A DNA stretch of 64,000 nt, from contig NZ_JBPOEA010000004.1 in assembly GCF_052060035.1 (NCBI RefSeq), forward strand, positions 62,001-126,000, in the 5' to 3' direction. This document shows, piece after piece, positions 59,097 through 64,000 of the stretch (its first letter is position 1; the number at the start of each line of letters is the position of its first letter). Position numbers and translations under genes: made by a program. The stretch is from Fodinibius sp052060035 (GTDB lineage Bacteria > Bacteroidota > Rhodothermia > Balneolales > Balneolaceae). The notes beneath the pieces were generated by a model that saw only the letters and a program-made list of their open reading frames with translations, was not told the origin of the DNA and made no database searches.

Positions 59097-60800
59097 ATGG
59101 GAGATTACATGAAGAAGGTAGCATTACTGCTATCCAAACGATCCGTACTATTACTGCTGGTATATATCATTGTTGCCACATCCTGGATCTTTATCACCGA
59201 TCAACTTGTCCAACCGGTGGCCGATAATTCGGACACTGCCTATCTGTTAATTTCTCTGAAAGATTGGATTTTTGTTGTCGTTAGTGGATTAGTGTTGGTC
59301 TACTTTGCTAGTCAAAAGCGAGAGGCGCAACAAGATTTGGCCAGCACCGAACGTAAATATCAGAAACTGTTTCAACACAGCTCGGATGGTATTATGCTTA
59401 CCAATCCCAACGGAGCTATCTTGAAAGTAAACCCCGCCGGTTGTCGCATTTTAGGTCGTAAAGAAGAAGAGATTAATGAGTTAGGACGTGAAGGAATAAC
59501 CAAGAATAATGAAAAAATGCAGGAAGCTCTTAGGAGACGAGAGGAAACCGGCCATTTCTCTGGTGAGCTGACATTCATTCACAAAACGGGGAAACCTATT
59601 CCTGTTGAACTGACTTCCTCCGTTTTCCATACGGAGGGTGAAGGGCTTCAAACGAGCGTTATTTTTCGCGATATTACTGACCGAAAGGAACATGAGCGGC
59701 TCCTCCAAGAGCAGATTCGGATGCGTGCCGCCATCATGGAGGTCGGGGCCAAAGCCCTCGAGGCAGGTAAGCTAACATCATTTTACGAGATGCTCACCCA
59801 AGAAATGACCACTCTACTCGATGCCCGGAGAACCCAACTGTTTCGCTTTACGGAAGACTCTGGAGTGCAGCTGCTGGCCAACAGTCCACCACTGGAGAAA
59901 TCCCCAGCCTATGGCCATGAATTCGCGGACTTACAAACCATCAACACGCCACAAATTATACAACCCGACCAGCTCCAACCGTTAACCCAACGAACATCTG
60001 ATTCCTCGGTTAGCTACGGCGTCATTATTCCTGGGGATTCCGGGCCGCTTGGATTTGCAGCCGCCCAGTATGCCGACAACTATGAGCTAAATACCAATGA
60101 CGAGCTATTCCTTAAAGCCGTGGCTCATATTATTAGTATTACCACGGCTCGCAAGCAAGCCGAACAACAACTCCAGCAGTCCCTTGACGAAAAGAAAACA
60201 CTGCTGTCTGAAATTCACCACCGCATTAAGAATAATTTGGCCGTGATATCGGGATTGCTAGAAGTGCAAGCCCTAGAAACAGAAGATGAACAGGTTCGAT
60301 TCACGCTTCATGACAGCCAACAGCGAATTCAAACCATTGCTACCATCCATGAAAAACTCTATCAAAGCAGCACGCTTGCGGAGGTGGGCACGAAGCAGTT
60401 TATCGAAGATCTAATTAGTTCCATCCACGATACTCAAAATCCCGGCACCCAACAAGATATTTCCTACGAAATGGATATCGAAGATATTAGCTTGGATATG
60501 GACCAAGCCATTCCGCTCGGCCTTATTGTTAATGAGCTAGTAAGCAATACCTACAAACATGCCTTTGAAGAACAAAAGCAAGGTCATGTAACCATACGCT
60601 TGGAGACCAAAGATAATACGATACGCCTTCAGGTCACCGATAATGGGAAGGGACTGCCAGAAAATTTTACCTTGCAGCAAAGCAATTCATTAGGCATGAA
60701 TCTTATTCAAACCCTGACTCATCAGTTAGAAGGAAAGCTCGAATATCAGAACACAGAAAATGGATGTGAATTTACCGTAACAGCGCCATTACCGCACTAA
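59097..60800 (+). CDS. Membrane PAS-GAF histidine kinase (HisKA_2 type)
   Basis: 567 residues. Two N-terminal membrane helices (about 15-35, 55-78), a PAS domain (about 85-205) with HSSDGIMLTNPNGAILKVNP, a GAF-like domain (about 210-350), then HisKA_2 with LLSEIHHRIKNNLAVISGLL (phospho-His near residue 373). The HATPase domain has LIVNELVSNTYKHAF (N box) and VTDNGKGLPENF (G1 box), and GMNLIQTLTHQL. This HisKA_2 class often signals through stand-alone receivers. No response regulator gene is next to it. Start 59097 also has ATG at 59109 in frame. Confidence 0.88.
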   Translation: MGDYMKKVALLLSKRSVLLLLVYIIVATSWIFITDQLVQPVADNSDTAYLLISLKDWIFVVVSGLVLVYFASQKREAQQDLASTERKYQKLFQHSSDGIMLTNPNGAILKVNPAGCRILGRKEEEINELGREGITKNNEKMQEALRRREETGHFSGELTFIHKTGKPIPVELTSSVFHTEGEGLQTSVIFRDITDRKEHERLLQEQIRMRAAIMEVGAKALEAGKLTSFYEMLTQEMTTLLDARRTQLFRFTEDSGVQLLANSPPLEKSPAYGHEFADLQTINTPQIIQPDQLQPLTQRTSDSSVSYGVIIPGDSGPLGFAAAQYADNYELNTNDELFLKAVAHIISITTARKQAEQQLQQSLDEKKTLLSEIHHRIKNNLAVISGLLEVQALETEDEQVRFTLHDSQQRIQTIATIHEKLYQSSTLAEVGTKQFIEDLISSIHDTQNPGTQQDISYEMDIEDISLDMDQAIPLGLIVNELVSNTYKHAFEEQKQGHVTIRLETKDNTIRLQVTDNGKGLPENFTLQQSNSLGMNLIQTLTHQLEGKLEYQNTENGCEFTVTAPLPH

Positions 60801-61080
60801 GTATTATTACTAATTTCTAATAGCATTTTTCTTTATTTATTCTAACTTTGCTAAGCTTTCAATAGGCTTAAAATATTAAACAAGAGAGACAAAACAACTA
60901 ACTACTATATTCTTTTTACTCACTATTTATCTCTGATATTAATGGCTGAAATATCTCCTTTACATAGCACCATTTTCAATATATACTAAAAAAGTTAAGA
61001 TATAAATGGTTAGTTGGATCCTTAATAATACACATCCAATACTGCTTTGCCTAAGAGAGCATTCCTAATGACCGCTTACT

Positions 61081-64000
61081 ATGGACATCAAAAATATTGC
61101 TTTTTTATTTGCCGACAATCCCAATCCCATGTGGGTCTATGATCCCGAGGACCTTTCGATCAAACAAGCAAATGACGCGGCCTGTGCCCTCTATGGATAT
61201 TCAAAAGATGAATTCAATTCTTTAACCATTGCTGATCTCCGTCCTGAAAGCGAGATCCCGAAACTAAAAGAGGAAGTCGCCAAGCAACTAGATAGCTTTA
61301 GCGAGGCCGGTATTTGGAAGCATCAAAAAAAGAATGGAGACATCCTTTATGTACGGGTTCTTTCTCATCCAATCTCGTATCAAAACAATAAATACAAGCT
61401 CGTTACTGTCCACGATGTCACCAACAAAATTCAATACAAGCACGAATTACAGCTGCTGCTTGAACATAGTCTGGATGGGATCATGCTTACTGGTCCCGAC
61501 GGAGAAATATTCAAAGCCAACCAAGCGGCTTGTGACATCTTAGGGATGTCGGAACAGCAGATTATCGAATTAGGTAGGGAGGGCATTGTCCATAAGGATG
61601 ACAAACTTCAGGAGGCTCTGGAAAAACGCAGTCGTACCGATGAATTTTCTGGGGAATTAACATTTATTCACCGTTCTGGTCGGAAGATTCCTGTGCAGTT
61701 AACTTCATCGGTTTATACGAATCCGCAGGGCGAACGGCGAACAAGCTTAATCTTTCGCGATATTACCGAGCGCAAAGATACCGAGCAAAAACTGCAGGAT
61801 ATTGTCGACCACAGTACCAATCTGTTTTACCGGCACAGTCCTGATCACAAGCTTACCTACGTAAGCCCACAATCCGAAGAATTTTTAGGCTGTTCCCCTG
61901 AAGAGGCAAAACAAAAATGGACCAAATTTTTAACCGATCATCCTATTAATAAAAAGGCAAAGAAATATGCCGATAAAGCTATTAAAACCGGCCAGCCACA
62001 ACCCCCTTATGACTTACAGCTCAAAAAGAAAACGGGCGAAAAAATATGGGTGCGTGTCAATGAGGCTCCTGTAGTAGAAGATGGAAAAACGATAGCCATT
62101 GTCGGCTCTTTAACGGATATAACTGAGCAAAGACGATACGAAGAGCAACTGCAAGAAACCCTGGAGCGCTATAAATATGTCACGAAAGCCACGAATGATG
62201 CTATTTATGAGTGGGATATAGAAGATGATAGCCTTTTCTTGGGGGAAGCGTTCAGCGATTTATTCGGTCATGATCCAGGGTCAAATAACTATACATTGGA
62301 CGAGTATACCCAGTTTGTGCATCCAGAGGATCATTCTGAAGCTCAGGAATCCCTTGATCGTACCTTGGAAGATCCCTCCAAGCATTATTGGAAACATGAA
62401 TACCGGTTTAAGAAATCTGATGGCGAATATGCCCATGTCGTCGAAAATGGGTATATCATCCACAATGAAGACGGTGATGCTATTCGTATGATAGGCGCCT
62501 TGCGGGACGTGACGGAACAGCGGGATCTGGAACAACTCCTTGAGCAAGCATACCGTATAGGCCGCATCGGAGCATGGGAATTAGACCTGGAAACAGAGAC
62601 CTTGTATTGGTCGCCCATTACCAAAGAACTTCACGAGGTTAATCCGGATTTTGAACCTGATATAGAAACAGCCATCAACTTTTACAAGGAAGGAGAGAAT
62701 CGGACAACCATCAAAGAAGCGGTTGAACAAGCCACCGCAGACGGGACGCCTTGGGACGAAGAACTACAAATCGTTACCGCCAACGGAAACGAGCGATGGG
62801 TCCGTTCGAAAGGAGAGCCGGAAATAGTCGATGGGCAATGCCAACGAGTTTATGGGGTATTCCAAGACATAAATGATAGAAAAAAAAGAGAACAGGAATT
62901 AAAAAAAGCCCGAAAAAAAGCCGAGGAAAGCGAAGCTCGGTACCGTACGTTATTTGAAAACATGAATACCGGTTTCGTGCTTTTTGAAGTGGTTCTGAAC
63001 AAACATGACGACCCGGCCGACCTTACTATACTTGCTGCCAATAAAGCTTTTGCCAAAACTACCGGGTTGAATTTAGAAGAGGCTATTGGCAAGCGCCTTA
63101 CAAAGGTGTTACCGGGCATAGAAAAGGATGAAGCCGATTGGATTGGCACGTATTCAAATGTTGCACTCACAGGAAAAACGACTCAGTTCGAAGAAGGCTC
63201 GGAACTGTTAGGAAATTATTATAACATTTCTGCTTTTCCGGCTGGGCCCAAACAGTGCGCTGTCACTTTTTTGGACATTACCGATCGCAAGCGGTATGAA
63301 ATGAAGTTAGCTGAAAGCGAGGAGCGGTTGCGCCTGGCCACCGAACAGGCAGATATTGCCGTTTGGGAATATGACTTCAACACCAATTCCATGTCTCGCT
63401 CTAGGAATCACGATCAGTTATATGGGCTTGAGTGGCAAGACAAATGGGATATCAATACATTCCTTAATGCCACCCACCCCGAAGACCGCGAGTATTCTCA
63501 TTCCTATATTCAAAATGCTGTAGCCCCGGGCGGGCCCGATGATTATAGCTTTGACTTCCGTGTAGGTTACCCCGACGGTTCAATACATTGGCTATCTGTG
63601 ACCGGTCGTGTCATTGAACGCGACGAAGGTGGGCAAGGAATGAAAGTGCGCGGCACATTGACTGATATTACAGAACAAAAAGAACGTGAGAAGCAGCTCA
63701 GAGAAATCAATCGAAAAGATCAATTGATTTTGGAATCTACTGCGGAGGGTATTTATGGTCTCGATACGGAGGGAAAATGTACGTTTATCAATAACGCTGC
63801 CTCCAATATGTTGGGCTACCGAGCGGAGGAGTGTATAGGCAAGAATATGCATGAGTTAATTCATTATAAATATGCGAATGGCGAGCACTATCCTGAATCG
63901 GAATGCCCTATTTTTATTTCAAAAAACAACCATGAAAGCTGTAGGGTCACCGATGACGTATTCTGGAGAGCCGACGGCTCTTGTTTTGACGTAGAGTACA
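61081..64000 (+). CDS. Multi-PAS sensor protein, incomplete at window end
   Basis: 973 codons from ATG 61081 without a stop; the gene continues beyond the window. About eight PAS/PAC units can be counted by the recurring xRDITERK-like ends: VHDVTNK, FRDITERKD, LTDITEQRR, LRDVTEQRD, FQDINDRKK, LDITDRKR, LTDITEQKE, plus the last open one. No membrane helix is seen, so the sensing part is cytoplasmic. A histidine kinase or diguanylate cyclase output is expected downstream but not visible. The second PAS closely resembles that of the kinase at 59097. Confidence 0.85.
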   Translation, partial: MDIKNIAFLFADNPNPMWVYDPEDLSIKQANDAACALYGYSKDEFNSLTIADLRPESEIPKLKEEVAKQLDSFSEAGIWKHQKKNGDILYVRVLSHPISYQNNKYKLVTVHDVTNKIQYKHELQLLLEHSLDGIMLTGPDGEIFKANQAACDILGMSEQQIIELGREGIVHKDDKLQEALEKRSRTDEFSGELTFIHRSGRKIPVQLTSSVYTNPQGERRTSLIFRDITERKDTEQKLQDIVDHSTNLFYRHSPDHKLTYVSPQSEEFLGCSPEEAKQKWTKFLTDHPINKKAKKYADKAIKTGQPQPPYDLQLKKKTGEKIWVRVNEAPVVEDGKTIAIVGSLTDITEQRRYEEQLQETLERYKYVTKATNDAIYEWDIEDDSLFLGEAFSDLFGHDPGSNNYTLDEYTQFVHPEDHSEAQESLDRTLEDPSKHYWKHEYRFKKSDGEYAHVVENGYIIHNEDGDAIRMIGALRDVTEQRDLEQLLEQAYRIGRIGAWELDLETETLYWSPITKELHEVNPDFEPDIETAINFYKEGENRTTIKEAVEQATADGTPWDEELQIVTANGNERWVRSKGEPEIVDGQCQRVYGVFQDINDRKKREQELKKARKKAEESEARYRTLFENMNTGFVLFEVVLNKHDDPADLTILAANKAFAKTTGLNLEEAIGKRLTKVLPGIEKDEADWIGTYSNVALTGKTTQFEEGSELLGNYYNISAFPAGPKQCAVTFLDITDRKRYEMKLAESEERLRLATEQADIAVWEYDFNTNSMSRSRNHDQLYGLEWQDKWDINTFLNATHPEDREYSHSYIQNAVAPGGPDDYSFDFRVGYPDGSIHWLSVTGRVIERDEGGQGMKVRGTLTDITEQKEREKQLREINRKDQLILESTAEGIYGLDTEGKCTFINNAASNMLGYRAEECIGKNMHELIHYKYANGEHYPESECPIFISKNNHESCRVTDDVFWRADGSCFDVEY

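Overview
The window suggests a chromosome segment from the Bacteroidota/Balneolota side of the FCB group. The main reasons are a Bacteroidota-type promoter (TTG, 20-nt gap, TATCTTTG) ahead of tRNA-Arg, weak Shine-Dalgarno signals, a DUF4953-type lipoprotein metalloprotease and a SigZ-like sigma factor. This placement is inference; there is no rRNA here.

Layout. (1) 1-7.5 kb is ordinary chromosome: the tail of an FAD/Fe-S dehydrogenase, a cupredoxin-like lipoprotein with its halves in reversed order, a rhodanese, recN, an RluA-family pseudouridine synthase, a large zinc metalloprotease and tRNA-Arg(ACG). (2) 7.6-13.6 kb is the control end of an element next to that tRNA: tyrosine recombinase, small DNA-binding proteins, divergent repressor, D5/SF3-like replication ATPase and a field of CTAAGA repeats spaced about one helical turn. 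(3) 13.7-25.4 kb is a defence island: XRE-ImmA/IrrE regulator with palindromic operators, a one-chain type IIG restriction-modification enzyme with an AT-rich specificity region, an RloC-like zinc-hook ATPase, a split HipA (HipT/HipS-like) pair and an AbiEi/AbiEii pair.

(4) 25.4-31.7 kb is a cassette array with attC-like sites and no integron integrase in the window. It reads on the minus strand. Cassette boundaries are supported by exact complementarity between the start of a cassette and the R'' box of its own attC. Two IS110-family elements sit in attC sites or at their edge, and a 64-bp remnant of a third lies in another. Both full copies have a conserved, structured ~150-nt sequence upstream of the transposase. 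Its loops match the element's own ends and, differently in each copy, the flanks of that copy's insertion site. These are candidate bridge RNAs programmed against attC.

(5) 32-53.2 kb is one co-oriented, GC-richer block of about 25 genes that looks viral: coat-like beta proteins, a spike-like protein, SLT transglycosylase, M15-type peptidase, peptidoglycan-binding protein, holin-like proteins and a run of small proteins with C-terminal membrane anchors. I see no terminase, portal, tape-measure or sheath. This fits a tailless, membrane-containing virus better than a tailed phage, but no coat protein is identified by homology. A 2418-residue protein joins a RelA/SpoT-like domain, a methyltransferase-like domain and a DarB-like SNF2 helicase.

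(6) 53.2-64 kb carries a SigZ/DoxX/ArsN2/thioredoxin/permease stress operon with a palindromic leader, a decayed GDCCVxC gene, a saccharopine-dehydrogenase-like oxidoreductase and two PAS-rich sensor proteins, the second running off the window. Whether parts 2-5 are one element is unproven: I found no second copy of the tRNA 3' end.
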